The translations under genes and the position numbers were made by a program. Shown here piece after piece: positions 35,011 through 44,669 of a stretch of DNA of 61,852 nucleotides. The notes beneath the pieces are model-generated. The model ran no database searches. It was not told the DNA's origin and saw only the letters and a program-made list of their open reading frames with translations. Source of the DNA: an uncultured Acidobacteriota bacterium (GTDB lineage Bacteria; Acidobacteriota; Blastocatellia; Pyrinomonadales; Pyrinomonadaceae); NCBI GenBank assembly GCA_902826795.1, contig CADEGD010000003.1, positions 1-61,852 of the forward strand, written 5' to 3'. Position 1 is the stretch's first letter, and every line of letters starts with the position of its first letter.

Positions 35011-37911
35011 TTAAAGAATGGCCTTGAGGGCTTGGCCCGTGTAGGACTTTTTGACGCGGGCTACTTCCTCGGGTGTTCCGGTCGCGACGATCTTGCCGCC
35101 GCCGGAGCCGCCTTCGGGGCCAAGGTCGATTATGTAGTCTGCAGACTTTATCACGTCGAGGTTGTGTTCGATGACGATGACCGTGTTGCCGGTGTCGACG
35201 AGTTTCTGGAGAACATCGAGCAGCTTGTGAACGTCGGCAAAGTGCAGTCCGGTGGTCGGTTCGTCGAGAATGTAGATCGTTTTTCCTGTCGCACGTTTTG
35301 AGAGCTCTTTCGCGAGCTTTATCCGCTGGGCTTCCCCGCCGCTTAATGTAGTCGAAGATTGCCCGATCTTGATATAGCCCAATCCGACATCCAGCAGGGT
35401 TTCAAGTTTTTGCTTGATCGCGGGAATATTCTCGAGCAGCGGCAGTGCGTCTTCGATCGTTGTGTCGAGTAGGTCGGCGATCGACAGGCCCTTGAATTTT
35501 ACGGCAAGTGTTTCGCGGTTATATCGGTGGCCGCGGCAGACATCGCAGGTCACGTAAACGTCCGGCAAGAAATTCATCTCGATCCGTTTCATGCCGCCAC
35601 CTTCGCATCCTTCGCAGCGTCCGCCTTTGACGTTGAACGAGAATCGTCCGGCCTTGTAACCTCGCGTTCGCGATTCGGGAAGCATCGCGTAAAGGTCGCG
35701 TAGCGGTGAAAAAAGTCCAGTATATGTCGCGGGGTTTGAGCGCGGTGTGCGGCCGATCGGCGACTGGTCGATCTCGATGATCTTGTCGACGAGATCAAGG
35801 CCGTCGATCGAATCGTGAGCAAGCGGCTCGGTGTTCGATTTGTAAACGTGGCGGTAAAGTGCGGGATATAGAATGTCTTCGACGAGCGTCGACTTTCCCG
35901 ATCCCGAAACGCCGGTCACGACGGTAAGCAATCCAAGCGGAAACTCGACATCGATGTTCTTCAGGTTGTGGGCCTTCGCACCTTTTACCTTGATGCGATG
36001 CCCGTTCGGAAGCCGTCGAAGTTCCGGAACCTCGATCTTCACCTCACCTTTGAGATACTGGCCGGTCAGCGATCCCTTTGTAGAGGCGATCTCTTTCGGC
36101 GACCCGCTGGCGACCACCTCGCCTCCGTGCGTTCCGGCGAGTGGGCCGAGGTCGAGGACGTAATCGGCCTGTTCGATCGTCTCCTCATCATGCTCTACGA
36201 CAAGCACGGTGTTGCCCAGATCGCGGAGTTCGTGGAGCGTGTCGAGAAGTTTCCTGTTGTCTCGCGGATGCAGGCCAATGCTCGGTTCGTCTAAAACGTA
36301 TAGAACGCCGCGAAGCTGTGATCCGATCTGCGTCGCCAGCCTGATACGCTGGCCTTCGCCGCCGGAAAGCGTAGCCGATGCTCGGTCTAGGGTTAAGTAT
36401 CCGAGACCGACGGCAGCAAGGAATCGCAGGCGATCCTTGATCTCTTTCAGTACCAATCCGGCTATCTTTTCTTCGCGGGCATTAAGTTTGACCGTTTCGA
36501 ATTTTTCGACTGCTTCATCGATCGGCAGCCATGAATATTCGGCAATGCCGAGGCCGTTGATCTTTACCGCAAGGCTTTCCGGCTGAAGACGAGCTCCGTT
36601 GCACGCCGGACACGGAACCGGCCCGACCATCTCATGCAGTGCTTCGCGCGTTTTCTCGGACGGCGGATTCTCGAGCCGCTCCTTCATTGCCCTCAGCGCA
36701 CCCTTCCAGTCGCTCTCGTATTTGTAATCGCCCTGCCGAAACGTCAAACGCTTCTTCGTGCCGAACAGAAACGCGTTCTTTATCTCGTCCGGAATCTCGA
36801 AAAACGGAGTCTGCGTCAGAGTTTTTCCTTGATCGGTGGCCGAATCCTCGCCGGCCTTTTTCTTCTTCCCCTTCTTGCGCTCCCGAGCGTTCTCCGCGGG
36901 CGGCTCAAGCTTGTCGCCATCTACGAATCGCTCGATGATCGCCATCAAAGCGGACTTGAGAAAGGTCGCTCCTGCTCGGTCAGCACCGCCGAGAAATTCG
37001 ATCTTGCTCACGATCTGGCTTTGATCCGGAACGATCTTGTTCGCGTCGATCTCCATCACGGTACCGATGCCCTGGCAACGTTTGCAGGCGCCGTATGCCG
37101 AATTGAACGAGAACGAACGCGGTTCAAGCGTGGCGATATTAATGCCGCAGTTAACGCAAGCCATGCGCTCCGAATAGAGCTTTTCTTCGCCATCGATGAT
37201 CGAAACGAGTACGCCGCCGCCGGTAAGTTTAAGCGCGGTCTTAACCGATTCCGTCAGACGATCTTTAACACCGTCTTTGATCAGCAGGCGATCGACGACA
37301 ACCTCGATCGTATGATTCTTGCGTTTATCTAGCTCGATCTCTTCATCAAGCTGACGAAGTTCTCCGTCTATACGAGCCCGCAGGAATCCATCCTTATGAA
37401 GCTTTTCAAGCTCTTTCTTGAACTCGCCTTTCCGGCCGCGAACGATCGGGGCGAGGATCATCACGCGTTCGCCTTCATCCAGGGCTAGAATGCCCGCAAC
37501 GATGTTCTCGACCGATTGCCGCGTTATCGGCGCTCCGCAGTTGTGGCAATGCGGCTGGCCGATCGATGAGAACAGCAGCCGCATGTAGTCGTATATCTCA
37601 GTGACCGTACCGACAGTCGATCGGGGCGAACGCGATACCGTTTTCTGCTCGATTGATATCGCCGGTGAAAGGCCTTCGATCGAATCGACATCCGGTTTCT
37701 CTAGCTGATCGAGAAACTGTCGGGCATAGGCGGAAAGCGATTCCACGTAGCGCCGCTGACCTTCGGCGTAGATCGTATCGAAAGCGAGCGAAGACTTTCC
37801 CGAACCCGAGAGTCCGGTAATGACCGTAAACTTGTCGCGCGGAATATCTACGTCGATGTTCTTTAGGTTATGTTGACGCGCACCGCGAACGGTGATCTGC
37901 TCGATGCTCAT
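35011..37911 (-). CDS. uvrA: Excinuclease ABC subunit A
   Basis: DNA-damage recognition ATPase of nucleotide excision repair (966 residues). Two ABC modules are visible, with Walker A motifs [14 protein letters not shown] and [14 protein letters not shown] and signatures [14 protein letters not shown] and [15 protein letters not shown]. The zinc sites include CANCGIN ... CKRCQGIG and [13 protein letters not shown] ... [10 protein letters not shown]. The first 110 residues hold the usual [15 protein letters not shown]. The insertion domain contains a Lys-rich stretch ([13 protein letters not shown]), unusual but in a variable region. No uvrB or uvrC is nearby. Confidence 0.98.
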   Translation of the reverse strand: MSIEQITVRGARQHNLKNIDVDIPRDKFTVITGLSGSGKSSLAFDTIYAEGQRRYVESLSAYARQFLDQLEKPDVDSIEGLSPAISIEQKTVSRSPRSTVGTVTEIYDYMRLLFSSIGQPHCHNCGAPITRQSVENIVAGILALDEGERVMILAPIVRGRKGEFKKELEKLHKDGFLRARIDGELRQLDEEIELDKRKNHTIEVVVDRLLIKDGVKDRLTESVKTALKLTGGGVLVSIIDGEEKLYSERMACVNCGINIATLEPRSFSFNSAYGACKRCQGIGTVMEIDANKIVPDQSQIVSKIEFLGGADRAGATFLKSALMAIIERFVDGDKLEPPAENARERKKGKKKKAGEDSATDQGKTLTQTPFFEIPDEIKNAFLFGTKKRLTFRQGDYKYESDWKGALRAMKERLENPPSEKTREALHEMVGPVPCPACNGARLQPESLAVKINGLGIAEYSWLPIDEAVEKFETVKLNAREEKIAGLVLKEIKDRLRFLAAVGLGYLTLDRASATLSGGEGQRIRLATQIGSQLRGVLYVLDEPSIGLHPRDNRKLLDTLHELRDLGNTVLVVEHDEETIEQADYVLDLGPLAGTHGGEVVASGSPKEIASTKGSLTGQYLKGEVKIEVPELRRLPNGHRIKVKGAKAHNLKNIDVEFPLGLLTVVTGVSGSGKSTLVEDILYPALYRHVYKSNTEPLAHDSIDGLDLVDKIIEIDQSPIGRTPRSNPATYTGLFSPLRDLYAMLPESRTRGYKAGRFSFNVKGGRCEGCEGGGMKRIEMNFLPDVYVTCDVCRGHRYNRETLAVKFKGLSIADLLDTTIEDALPLLENIPAIKQKLETLLDVGLGYIKIGQSSTTLSGGEAQRIKLAKELSKRATGKTIYILDEPTTGLHFADVHKLLDVLQKLVDTGNTVIVIEHNLDVIKSADYIIDLGPEGGSGGGKIVATGTPEEVARVKKSYTGQALKAIL

Positions 37912-37982
37912 TACTGTTGAAAATCTCGCCTATAGCCGAAACGAGTATTTTATCAGATACCGCTTCGGCTACAAATGAGCCT

Positions 37983-38237
37983 TCAACCCAAGCGTTCGTT
38001 AACGAAGGTAAATATGGCCGTGGCGACGCTTACGACGATAAAGGTCGCGATCGCGCGCCATACGGCGTCGGATTCGGTGAACTTCCAGATGGCGAGAATG
38101 CACAAAACCGTACAGGCAACGAGAGAAACTGTAATTACCGTAAACGAGATCATGCGGACGAGTTTCGGCTGCAGCACGCCTCGAAGTTCGTGTTTTGTCG
38201 TCACCTTTATCTCGGGAAGATCGTTCTCGTCTTTCAT
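37983..38237 (-). CDS. Small membrane protein, 84 aa
   Basis: A short protein with a charged, cytoplasmic N-terminus and two membrane helices (MISFTVITVSLVACTVLCIL and IATFIVVSVATAIFTFV). The family is not recognised. It is the more credible frame in this spot because of its clean two-helix topology; opposite-strand frames in the same place show no such pattern. No ribosome site is evident. It lies upstream of uvrA on the same strand. Confidence 0.6.
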   Translation of the reverse strand: MKDENDLPEIKVTTKHELRGVLQPKLVRMISFTVITVSLVACTVLCILAIWKFTESDAVWRAIATFIVVSVATAIFTFVNERLG

Positions 38238-38340
38238 TTTCTAGAGTGTACCAAAACGGCCACGCGGCTGCGGCACGACAATTGAAGAGCCTTGTGCGTG
38301 ACGAAAAAAATGTACCAGATCGGAGCGCAAGAGGTTTGAT

Positions 38341-39009
38341 ATGGCAAAAACTTTGAAAAAAGGCGACACCGTTGAGTGGAGTACATCACAGGGCAAAACC
38401 AAGGGCACGGTAAAGAAAAAATTGACTTCACCGACGAAGATCAAGGGACACAAGGTTGCGGCTTCGGAATCGAATCCTGAGTACCTCGTGGAAAGTGCCA
38501 AGTCGGGCGACAAGGCGGCTCACAAACCGGAAGCTCTAAAGAAAGTTTCGAGTAAGAAAGCTGCTAAGAAACCGAAGAGTGGAACCGGTTCCGCGTCGAG
38601 GCCCGCTGCGAAAAAGAAGATGTCGTCCTCTTCTACAAAAACCGAGTCCACCAAAAGTAGTAAGTCGTCCGAGGACGATAGCGACGGTGTACTAAAGGAA
38701 TTTAACGCGGCGGTGAACATGACAGCCAAACAGATAGAAGAATGGCTGCAGCGGACGGAATCGAAGGAAGTCGGATTCAAAGAAAATGGAAAAGGCGAGT
38801 CGGTCGGCCACAAGTCAGGCCGCCGGATCATAAAGCTGCTCGACAAGAAGCGAGATGATCTAACAAAAGGCGACCTCGACCATATGAGAAAGGTCGTCGG
38901 GTATGTGAACCGTCATCTTGCTCAACGTCCCAAGACTGATGTTGAAGAATCGAACTGGCGCTACTCGCTGATGAACTGGGGTCACGACCCGATCAAAAGA
39001 GGAAAATAA
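38341..39009 (+). CDS. DUF2945 (HVA1/Tudor-like) plus DUF3140 fusion protein
   Basis: A 222-residue basic protein. Residues 1-65 match the hypervirulence-associated Tudor-like DUF2945 domain (LKKGDTVEWSTSQGKTKGTV ... ASESNPEYLVES). A long Lys/Ser/Ala-rich disordered linker follows (about 70-115, KKAAKKPKSGTGSASRPAAKK). The C-terminal 105 residues match DUF3140 (FNAAVNMTAKQIEEWLQRTESKEVGFKE ... SNWRYSLMNWGHDP). Both domains usually occur in separate short proteins, and DUF3140 proteins are annotated as possible DNA-binding proteins. A GAGG site precedes the ATG. The next gene starts on the last base of this stop codon. Confidence 0.82.
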   Translation: MAKTLKKGDTVEWSTSQGKTKGTVKKKLTSPTKIKGHKVAASESNPEYLVESAKSGDKAAHKPEALKKVSSKKAAKKPKSGTGSASRPAAKKKMSSSSTKTESTKSSKSSEDDSDGVLKEFNAAVNMTAKQIEEWLQRTESKEVGFKENGKGESVGHKSGRRIIKLLDKKRDDLTKGDLDHMRKVVGYVNRHLAQRPKTDVEESNWRYSLMNWGHDPIKRGK

Positions 39010-39191
39010 TGACGCTGCAAACCGATCCGAACCCCGATCCGCACCGCGAACCCGATTCGCCCGACGTACCCGAACCAATCGAAGATCCGTATCCGGTTGT
39101 GGACCCACCGGCGGAACCCGAACCTCCGCCGTTTCCGACTCCGCCGGAACCGATCCCGCAGTATCCGCCTGACGTACAATTCGGCGCTTAA
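39009..39191 (+). CDS. Small proline-rich protein, 60 aa
   Basis: A 60-residue acidic, Pro-rich peptide (about a third Pro, with repeats such as PEPIEDPYP and EPEPPPF) that must be largely unfolded. It overlaps the upstream DUF2945/DUF3140 gene by one base (TAATG), which favours a real, translationally coupled gene over chance. Function unknown. Confidence 0.5.
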   Translation: MTLQTDPNPDPHREPDSPDVPEPIEDPYPVVDPPAEPEPPPFPTPPEPIPQYPPDVQFGA

Positions 39192-40130
39192 CTACACGAG
39201 TTTCATGACAGCCCACAGCGATACAAGGGATATCACTATCCAAAGCAGGACGCCTTCAAAAAGCGCCGCGTAACCGAACTTTTTGAGAGTCTCGCGGGAG
39301 AGGCTTGCACCGATCAGAAAAAGGGTTATGGTCATTCCGGCCTTGGCCAGATTTTGAATCGAATCGAAGAGACTAGTCGGCACCCACGCCGGAACATAAC
39401 TGCGAAAAGAGGCAGCCGCCACAAAAAACAATATGAACCACGGAACCGCGATCTTCGCTTTTCCACCTTCGCCAGACCTTCGATAGATGAGCGCAAACAT
39501 GAACGCCAACGGAGCGATCCAAAGTGCTCGGGCGAGCTTTACGGTCGTTGCAACTGCCAAAGCTTCTGCTCCGTAGCTTTGCGCCGCTCCCACTACCGAG
39601 CTCGTATCGTGGATCGCCACGGCAGCCCATATCCCGAACTGATTCTGCGATAGCCCGAGGGCGTGACCAATTAGCGGAAACAGGAAAAGCGCTACTGAGT
39701 TGAGCACGAACACCGTCCCGAGCGCCAATGAGATCTGATCGCTCTTTGCCTCGATCGCGGGTGCTACGGCCCCGATCGCACTGCCTCCGCAAATCGCCGT
39801 ACCCGAGGAAATAAGCGTCGAAGTTTTGTCCTCAACCTTTAAGAGCTTGCCGAGAAAATATCCGAGGATCAGCGTTCCGAAAATTGTCGCTATCGTGAAG
39901 AGAATCCCGTCCCGCCCGGCCTCGACTATAGCCGATAGCTGCATCCCAAATCCGAGTAGAACCACGGAAGTCTGCAATAAATATTTGGTAAACGCACCCT
40001 CAAGTTCGGGAAAAGGATTTCCGATCGTAAAAGCCAGCAGAAGTCCGAGAGCTAGAGCGACAGGCGGCGAACCGAGAGGCGAAAGGAGAAATAAGATGAG
40101 GAAAATAAAAGCAGCTTTTCGCCAAAGCAT
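39192..40130 (-). CDS. YeiH-type putative sulfate exporter family protein (UPF0324)
   Basis: A 312-residue multi-span membrane protein with about ten hydrophobic helices. Features of the YeiH/UPF0324 family are SGTAICGGSAIGAVAPAIEA in the middle, WAAVAIHDTSSVVGAAQSYG and the C-terminal FLIGASLSRETLKKFG. The family is annotated as a putative sulfate (or sulfonate) exporter, but evidence for substrate is thin. Its stop is immediately adjacent to the convergent proline-rich gene. Confidence 0.9.
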   Translation of the reverse strand: MLWRKAAFIFLILFLLSPLGSPPVALALGLLLAFTIGNPFPELEGAFTKYLLQTSVVLLGFGMQLSAIVEAGRDGILFTIATIFGTLILGYFLGKLLKVEDKTSTLISSGTAICGGSAIGAVAPAIEAKSDQISLALGTVFVLNSVALFLFPLIGHALGLSQNQFGIWAAVAIHDTSSVVGAAQSYGAEALAVATTVKLARALWIAPLAFMFALIYRRSGEGGKAKIAVPWFILFFVAAASFRSYVPAWVPTSLFDSIQNLAKAGMTITLFLIGASLSRETLKKFGYAALFEGVLLWIVISLVSLWAVMKLV

Positions 40131-40187
40131 ATCGAAAACCAGCTACGGCATCTCACGAAGGTAGTAACTAAACCTACTTGAAAGCGA

Positions 40188-40934
40188 TCACTTCGCCTTG
40201 CCTTGATGGGCCACCGCCTCCTCGGCTGCTTTTACTGCCTCGGCATCGCCGAGGTAGTAACTCTTGGTCGGCTTGAGATTTTCATCGAGTTCGTAAACCA
40301 GCGGGACGCCGGTCGGGATGTTTCGGCTGACAATGTCCTCGTCAGAGATCGTATCGAGGTATTTCACGAGCGCTCGCAGGCTGTTGCCGTGAGCAGCTAC
40401 CAGCAGCCGTCTTCCGGCAGCGATCTTCGGAGCGATCTCGTTCTGGTAAAAAGGCACGACGCGTTCGACGGTCTCTTTCAACGCCTCCGCCCGCGGGAAC
40501 ATTTCGGGCTTGATGTTCGAGTAACGCGGGTCCTTGCCGAGCCATCTCTCATCCGCTTCATCCAGCAGCGTCGGCAGAACGTCATAACTTCGCCGCCAGA
40601 TCAACACCTGCTCTTCGCCATACTGAGCCGCTGTTTCCGCTTTGTTCAAGCCCTGCAAAGCACCGTAATGTCGCTCATTCAACAGCCACGACTTCGTCTC
40701 CGGGATCCACATCAGGTCCATCTCATCGAGGATGATCCACAGCGTCCGGATCGCCCGCTTCAGCACGGAGGTGTACGCCTCGTCAAAGACATATCCCTCC
40801 GCCTTCAACAACTGCCCGGCCGCCTTCGCCTCTTCCCTGCCCTTTTCGGACAGATCGATATCCTTCCACCCCGTGAAACGATTTTCCTTGTTCCACTGAC
40901 TCTCACCGTGACGTATCAATACAAGTTTGTGCAT
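40188..40934 (-). CDS. gpmA: 2,3-bisphosphoglycerate-dependent phosphoglycerate mutase
   Basis: Interconverts 3- and 2-phosphoglycerate in glycolysis. The phosphohistidine motif is [19 protein letters not shown] (residues 5-23), and the second catalytic His is in [27 protein letters not shown] is also conserved. Length 248 matches the dimeric/tetrameric dPGM class. It lies 36 nt downstream of folC on the same strand, separated by a small palindromic repeat. Confidence 0.97.
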   Translation of the reverse strand: MHKLVLIRHGESQWNKENRFTGWKDIDLSEKGREEAKAAGQLLKAEGYVFDEAYTSVLKRAIRTLWIILDEMDLMWIPETKSWLLNERHYGALQGLNKAETAAQYGEEQVLIWRRSYDVLPTLLDEADERWLGKDPRYSNIKPEMFPRAEALKETVERVVPFYQNEIAPKIAAGRRLLVAAHGNSLRALVKYLDTISDEDIVSRNIPTGVPLVYELDENLKPTKSYYLGDAEAVKAAEEAVAHQGKAK

Positions 40935-40944
40935 CTCTGATATC

Positions 40945-40972
40945 TTAAATTTGAAATTTCAAATTTCAAATT
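40945..40972. repeat. Small AT-rich palindrome between folC and gpmA
   Basis: TAAATTTGAAATTTCAAATT followed by TCAAATTA forms overlapping inverted copies of AATTTGAAATT. It is similar in style to the AATTCTAAATT words at 42733-42827. Confidence 0.55.
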
Positions 40973-42278
40973 ACTGTCGCTGAAGAATCTTCTTCACCTC
41001 ACCAACCAGATAAAGCGAGCCGGTTACAAGTATCAGTCCATCTTGTGAAGTTATCTCCTTTGCCTTCGCAGTCGCATCGGCAACATTTTCAGTCTTGAAA
41101 ATCGTTCCAGCGTCTATCGATTCCGGAACAAAGTTAACCAGTTCATCAGCCGTCATCGCCCTCGAATTCGAAGGTTGAGTGAGAATGAGTGCCTCGGCCC
41201 GCAGCCAAAGGATCTCTGCTATCTCGCCGACGGATTTGTCCTGCATCGCTCCGAAGATGAGGGTGATCGGTCGCTCCTTATAGAACTCTTCCAGAAAACC
41301 CGCAAGCGCTTTCGCACCGCCCGGGTTATGAGCTCCGTCAAGTAAAAAGTTCGGAGCGACGCTTTCCATGCGGCCCGGATGACTCGCCGTTTCAACGCCG
41401 ATCGCGATTTCGTCGGTCGACAACTTAAAGCCAATTTCAGTAAGTGTTTCCGCAACTCCGATCGCCAGCGCCGCATTCTCGAACTGATGTCGACCGAGCA
41501 TTTTCCAGAGTTCAAGAAAACCGTAATGCGCTCGCTCGGTCGTGATCGATCCAAACAACACCGGTGCGATGACCTGCTCGTCCTTAAGTCTAATATCCGT
41601 TGATGCCCAAATAGGATCAACGCCTACTTCTCGACACCGACCGATCAACACCTGTTCAACATTGCGGTGCTGGTGCGTGAGTATGACTCTCGAATCTTCT
41701 CGAATTATCGCCGCCTTTTCCGCCGCGATCTCTTCGATGCTGTCGCCGAGGTATTCCTGGTGGTCGAGGTCGATGCGGGTGATGGCCGCGATCTCGGCTC
41801 TTGCGGCGGTGACCGCATCATAACGTCCACCGAGTCCTGTTTCGAGAATGGCCAGTTCGACTTTCGACTCCGCAAACGCGAGGAGAGCCATCGCCGTTAC
41901 CTGCTCGAAGAATGTCGGACGATACTCGAGCCGTCCATCGGATAAAAGCTCCTTCGCCGTTTCCCGCACCCAAGTCGCCAATCGTGCAAACTCATCCTCG
42001 CTGATATCTCGCCCGTCGATCCTAATCCGCTCGGTGATTGAAACAAGATGCGGCGAAGTGTAAAGCCCGCGTCGAATATCCGCTTTACCGCAGATCGAAT
42101 CAAGAAACGAGCACACTGACCCCTTGCCGTTAGTGCCGGCTACCTGAACTTTTTTGTAATTGGCTTGCGGATCGCCGAGTGCTGCAAGCAAGATCGTAAT
42201 ATTCTCCAGCCCAAGCTTCATCGTCTCGACCTCATTGCCGAGCGAGAATAAATAAGCTTCGGCTTCCGCAAAATTCAC
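40971..42278 (-). CDS. folC: Bifunctional folylpolyglutamate synthase/dihydrofolate synthase
   Basis: An ATP-dependent Mur-ligase-like enzyme that adds Glu to dihydropteroate and to folates. It has the P-loop VAGTNGKGSVCSFLDSI (residues 46-62), the TSPHLVSITERI block, LETGLGGRYDAVTAA, the carbamylated-Lys region and the C-terminal DGAHNPGGAKALAGFL. Length 435 is standard. Its start overlaps the stop of the upstream DinB-like gene by 4 nt (ATGA at 42275-42278), and gpmA follows it. Confidence 0.95.
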   Translation of the reverse strand: MNFAEAEAYLFSLGNEVETMKLGLENITILLAALGDPQANYKKVQVAGTNGKGSVCSFLDSICGKADIRRGLYTSPHLVSITERIRIDGRDISEDEFARLATWVRETAKELLSDGRLEYRPTFFEQVTAMALLAFAESKVELAILETGLGGRYDAVTAARAEIAAITRIDLDHQEYLGDSIEEIAAEKAAIIREDSRVILTHQHRNVEQVLIGRCREVGVDPIWASTDIRLKDEQVIAPVLFGSITTERAHYGFLELWKMLGRHQFENAALAIGVAETLTEIGFKLSTDEIAIGVETASHPGRMESVAPNFLLDGAHNPGGAKALAGFLEEFYKERPITLIFGAMQDKSVGEIAEILWLRAEALILTQPSNSRAMTADELVNFVPESIDAGTIFKTENVADATAKAKEITSQDGLILVTGSLYLVGEVKKILQRQ

Positions 42279-42721
42279 GATCCGAGAAGGCGTCGATGAT
42301 AGTTGATCTGGCCGAGGTGATAGTTGAGATGAGTTGCGAGATGGATGAGGAAGAACTCGGTTGTCATGGGATGGCCGAAGACCTCGATCGGATAGGTACT
42401 AGCGAGATCGTCGGCAGTTAGTTTTTCGAGCGTGGACCTTACATCCGACGCTGCCTGATCAATTCCTGCGATCAGCTCTGCTCGCGAAACTCCGCTGTCG
42501 GAGAACTCCTTGTCGCGATCACGAACGTATCCAGTCTCGCCCAGAACAGCTCCGAAGAAATGTCGCAGATTGCCGACCAAGTGAAGCGTTAGGTTCCCAG
42601 CAGAATTAGTGATCTCACCGCTGGTCATCCAAAGATCGGTCTCGTTTGCATACAGTCCGATTTCCTCTTTCAGCTTTGAAAGATCACGGGCGTAGAGTTC
42701 GGAAAGCGTGTCTGTCAACAT
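42275..42721 (-). CDS. DinB/DUF1572 family four-helix protein
   Basis: A 148-residue DinB-superfamily four-helix bundle of the DUF1572 branch. Potential metal ligands are in the pattern LTLHLVGNLRHFFG (first His pair) and ATHLNYHLGQINYHRRLL near the C-terminus. Members often act as metal-dependent thiol transferases (for example with bacillithiol), but the activity of this branch is unknown. Translation is probably coupled to folC by the 4-nt overlap. Confidence 0.85.
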   Translation of the reverse strand: MLTDTLSELYARDLSKLKEEIGLYANETDLWMTSGEITNSAGNLTLHLVGNLRHFFGAVLGETGYVRDRDKEFSDSGVSRAELIAGIDQAASDVRSTLEKLTADDLASTYPIEVFGHPMTTEFFLIHLATHLNYHLGQINYHRRLLGS

Positions 42722-42732
42722 CGGCTCGTCAT

Positions 42733-42827
42733 TTTCAATTCTACATTCTCAATTCTAAATTAGGTTGGATGGAGTAAATCATTCCAGTCAAATTAAAAAT
42801 GTAAAATGTGGAATTTAGAATTCTTTA
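42733..42827. repeat. AT-rich imperfect inverted repeat between accD and the DinB-like gene
   Basis: AATTCTACATTCTCAATTCT and AAATT on the left are mirrored by AATTTAGAATTC and AAAATGTGGAATT on the right. It fills the gap between the two genes and resembles the palindrome at 40945. Confidence 0.5.
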
Positions 42828-42830
42828 CGC

Positions 42831-43688
42831 TCAACTGCAACCCATCATAAAATCGAGCATTCGTACGATAGTGTCCTTCATCTCGCGGCGGTCGACCACC
42901 ATATCAACCATTCCGTGTTCGAGAAGGAATTCGCTGCGTTGAAATCCCTTCGGGAGTTTCTGGCGAATAGTCTGTTCGATCACGCGAGGGCCAGCAAACC
43001 CGATTAGTGCTTTCGGCTCGGCGAGGATGACGTCGCCAAGCATCGCAAAGCTCGCGGTCACGCCGCCGGTTGTTGGATCCGTAAGGACCGATATAAATGG
43101 CAACTTCGCCTCGTGGAGCATTGATAGTGCGGCTGAGATCTTGCCCATCTGCATCAGCGAAAGTGTTCCCTCCTGCATTCGGGCACCGCCGGAGGCCGAG
43201 AAAACGATCACCGCTCCTTTCTTCTCAAGCGCACGTTCGATCAGCCGAGTTATCTTCTCACCAACCGCCGAGCCCATCGAACCACCGATAAACGACATAT
43301 CCATCGCACCGGCATATACCAGATGTCCGCCGACTTTACCGCTGCCCGAGACGATCGCCTCTGGTAATCCCGAAGACTGCTTCGCCTGCTCTATCCGATC
43401 TTTATAAGGTTTGGTATCGACAAATTCCAGCGGATCGGCCGACGTCACTTCCTCGTCGAGTTTTTCATACTTGCCGTCGTCGAAAAGATCTTCGAGGCGG
43501 TCGCGAGAAGGAAAGCGGAAATGATAATTGCAGTGAGTACAAACCTGATGCGACTCGATCAATTCGCGGCGGTAAAGGGGATTCTCACACTCGGGACACT
43601 TGACGAATATCCCCGACGTATTGACGGTACGTTCCTCGTCGTCGGAGACGGTCTCGATCTTAGGTTTGTCGCGCTTAAACCAGGCCAT
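42831..43688 (-). CDS. accD: Acetyl-CoA carboxylase carboxyltransferase subunit beta
   Basis: Beta subunit of the carboxyltransferase that makes malonyl-CoA for fatty acid synthesis. The N-terminal zinc ribbon is CPECENPL ... CTHCNYHF (residues 34-60). The crotonase-like core includes GGSMGSAVGEKITRLIE, FSASGGARMQEG, DPTTGGVTASFAMLGD and IGFAGPRVIEQT. Length 285 is typical. accA is not in the window, so the subunits are encoded apart. The neighbours are the DinB-like gene downstream and suhB upstream, with an inverted-repeat element before the start. Confidence 0.97.
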   Translation of the reverse strand: MAWFKRDKPKIETVSDDEERTVNTSGIFVKCPECENPLYRRELIESHQVCTHCNYHFRFPSRDRLEDLFDDGKYEKLDEEVTSADPLEFVDTKPYKDRIEQAKQSSGLPEAIVSGSGKVGGHLVYAGAMDMSFIGGSMGSAVGEKITRLIERALEKKGAVIVFSASGGARMQEGTLSLMQMGKISAALSMLHEAKLPFISVLTDPTTGGVTASFAMLGDVILAEPKALIGFAGPRVIEQTIRQKLPKGFQRSEFLLEHGMVDMVVDRREMKDTIVRMLDFMMGCS

Positions 43689-43710
43689 ATTTTATAAGAG
43701 AACGCATTCG

Positions 43711-43780
43711 CTTTCTCTTTTCTTCTTTCGCGGATAGATTGCGTATCAACGAAACAACACGAAAGGAAATAAAGAAAGAA
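43711..43780. repeat. Inverted repeat element between accD and suhB
   Basis: CTTTCTCTTTTCTTCTTTCG followed by CGGATAGATT faces ATCAACGAAACAACACGAAA with GGAAATAAAG. It is a decayed member of the TATCCACGAAA family. Confidence 0.55.
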
Positions 43781-43830
43781 TGTAGCAACTTTACCGCATC
43801 GGGCGCGCGTTCGTCTAAACGCTATTGAGA

Positions 43831-44595
43831 CTAGTCCAAGACCGCAAGCATCTCGCCATGGATCTTGCCATTGCTTGCACACACCGGAGGCCGATAAATG
43901 CTGAACGGATCGCCCTTGTAATCGGTCACCCAACCGCCCGCTTCTTCGATCAAAAGCCGGCCAGCGGCCATATCCCACGGGTTGAGGCCTTCCTCCCAAA
44001 ATCCGTCAAACCTGCCGCAGGCAACGTACGCCAGGTCGATCGCCGCCGAGCCGTCGCGTCGAACCCCGCGGGACTGCATGAGGAACGCGGTTAGGTGTCG
44101 AGCAAAATCATCCTTGCGTTTGAAGTCGTATGGAAAGCCGGTGCAGATCAAGGACGCACCAAGCTTCTCCGTAGTCGATACCCTTATCGGCTTTCCGTTT
44201 AGAGTTGCTCCGTTTCCCTTCTCGGCAGCGAATAGTTCGTTACGTGTCGGGTCAAACGTAACGCCGACAACAATCTCGTCCCTATGTTCGAGTGCGATCG
44301 TTACCGCGAAACATGGATAGCCGTGTGCATAATTCGTCGTCCCATCGAGCGGGTCGATGATCCACTTCCACTCGGTTTCCCCTTCGACCACGACCGCATT
44401 CCCCGCCTCTTCCGCAAGGATCGCATGTCTCGGATGATGCGATTTGATCCGCTCGATTATCAGCGCCTCAGACGCAAGATCAGCCTCAGTAACCAAGTTG
44501 ATGTCACCCTTCAACGTCACTGTCGTGATCCGGCCAAACTTTTCAAGTAATAACTGCCCGGCATCCCGGGCAGTCTCGATCGCAAAATTAAGCAT
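43831..44595 (-). CDS. suhB: Inositol-1-monophosphatase family protein
   Basis: A 254-residue Mg2+-dependent phosphatase of the inositol monophosphatase (SuhB) family. Metal-site motifs are VTEADLASEALI, ILAEEAGN (Glu), WIIDPLDGTTNYAHGYP and DGSAAIDLAYVACGRFDGFWE, followed by NPWDMAAGRLLIEEAGG. The exact substrate (inositol phosphate, NADP or another sugar phosphate) is not fixed by sequence; in enterobacteria SuhB also acts in rRNA transcription. Confidence 0.93.
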   Translation of the reverse strand: MLNFAIETARDAGQLLLEKFGRITTVTLKGDINLVTEADLASEALIIERIKSHHPRHAILAEEAGNAVVVEGETEWKWIIDPLDGTTNYAHGYPCFAVTIALEHRDEIVVGVTFDPTRNELFAAEKGNGATLNGKPIRVSTTEKLGASLICTGFPYDFKRKDDFARHLTAFLMQSRGVRRDGSAAIDLAYVACGRFDGFWEEGLNPWDMAAGRLLIEEAGGWVTDYKGDPFSIYRPPVCASNGKIHGEMLAVLD

Positions 44596-44606
44596 TAATC
44601 AAGTTT

Positions 44607-44660
44607 TACCACAGAGCACAGAGACTTCTATCATTGATCTCTGAGTGCTCTGTGCCCTGC
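44607..44660. repeat. Inverted repeat of the ACCACAGAG family upstream of suhB
   Basis: CACAGAGCAC (44610-44619) pairs with GTGCTCTGTG (44645-44654), with further imperfect pairing of CAGAGA/TCTCTG inside. It lies between suhB and the M24 peptidase gene. Confidence 0.75.
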
Positions 44661-44669
44661 GTGTGAAAA

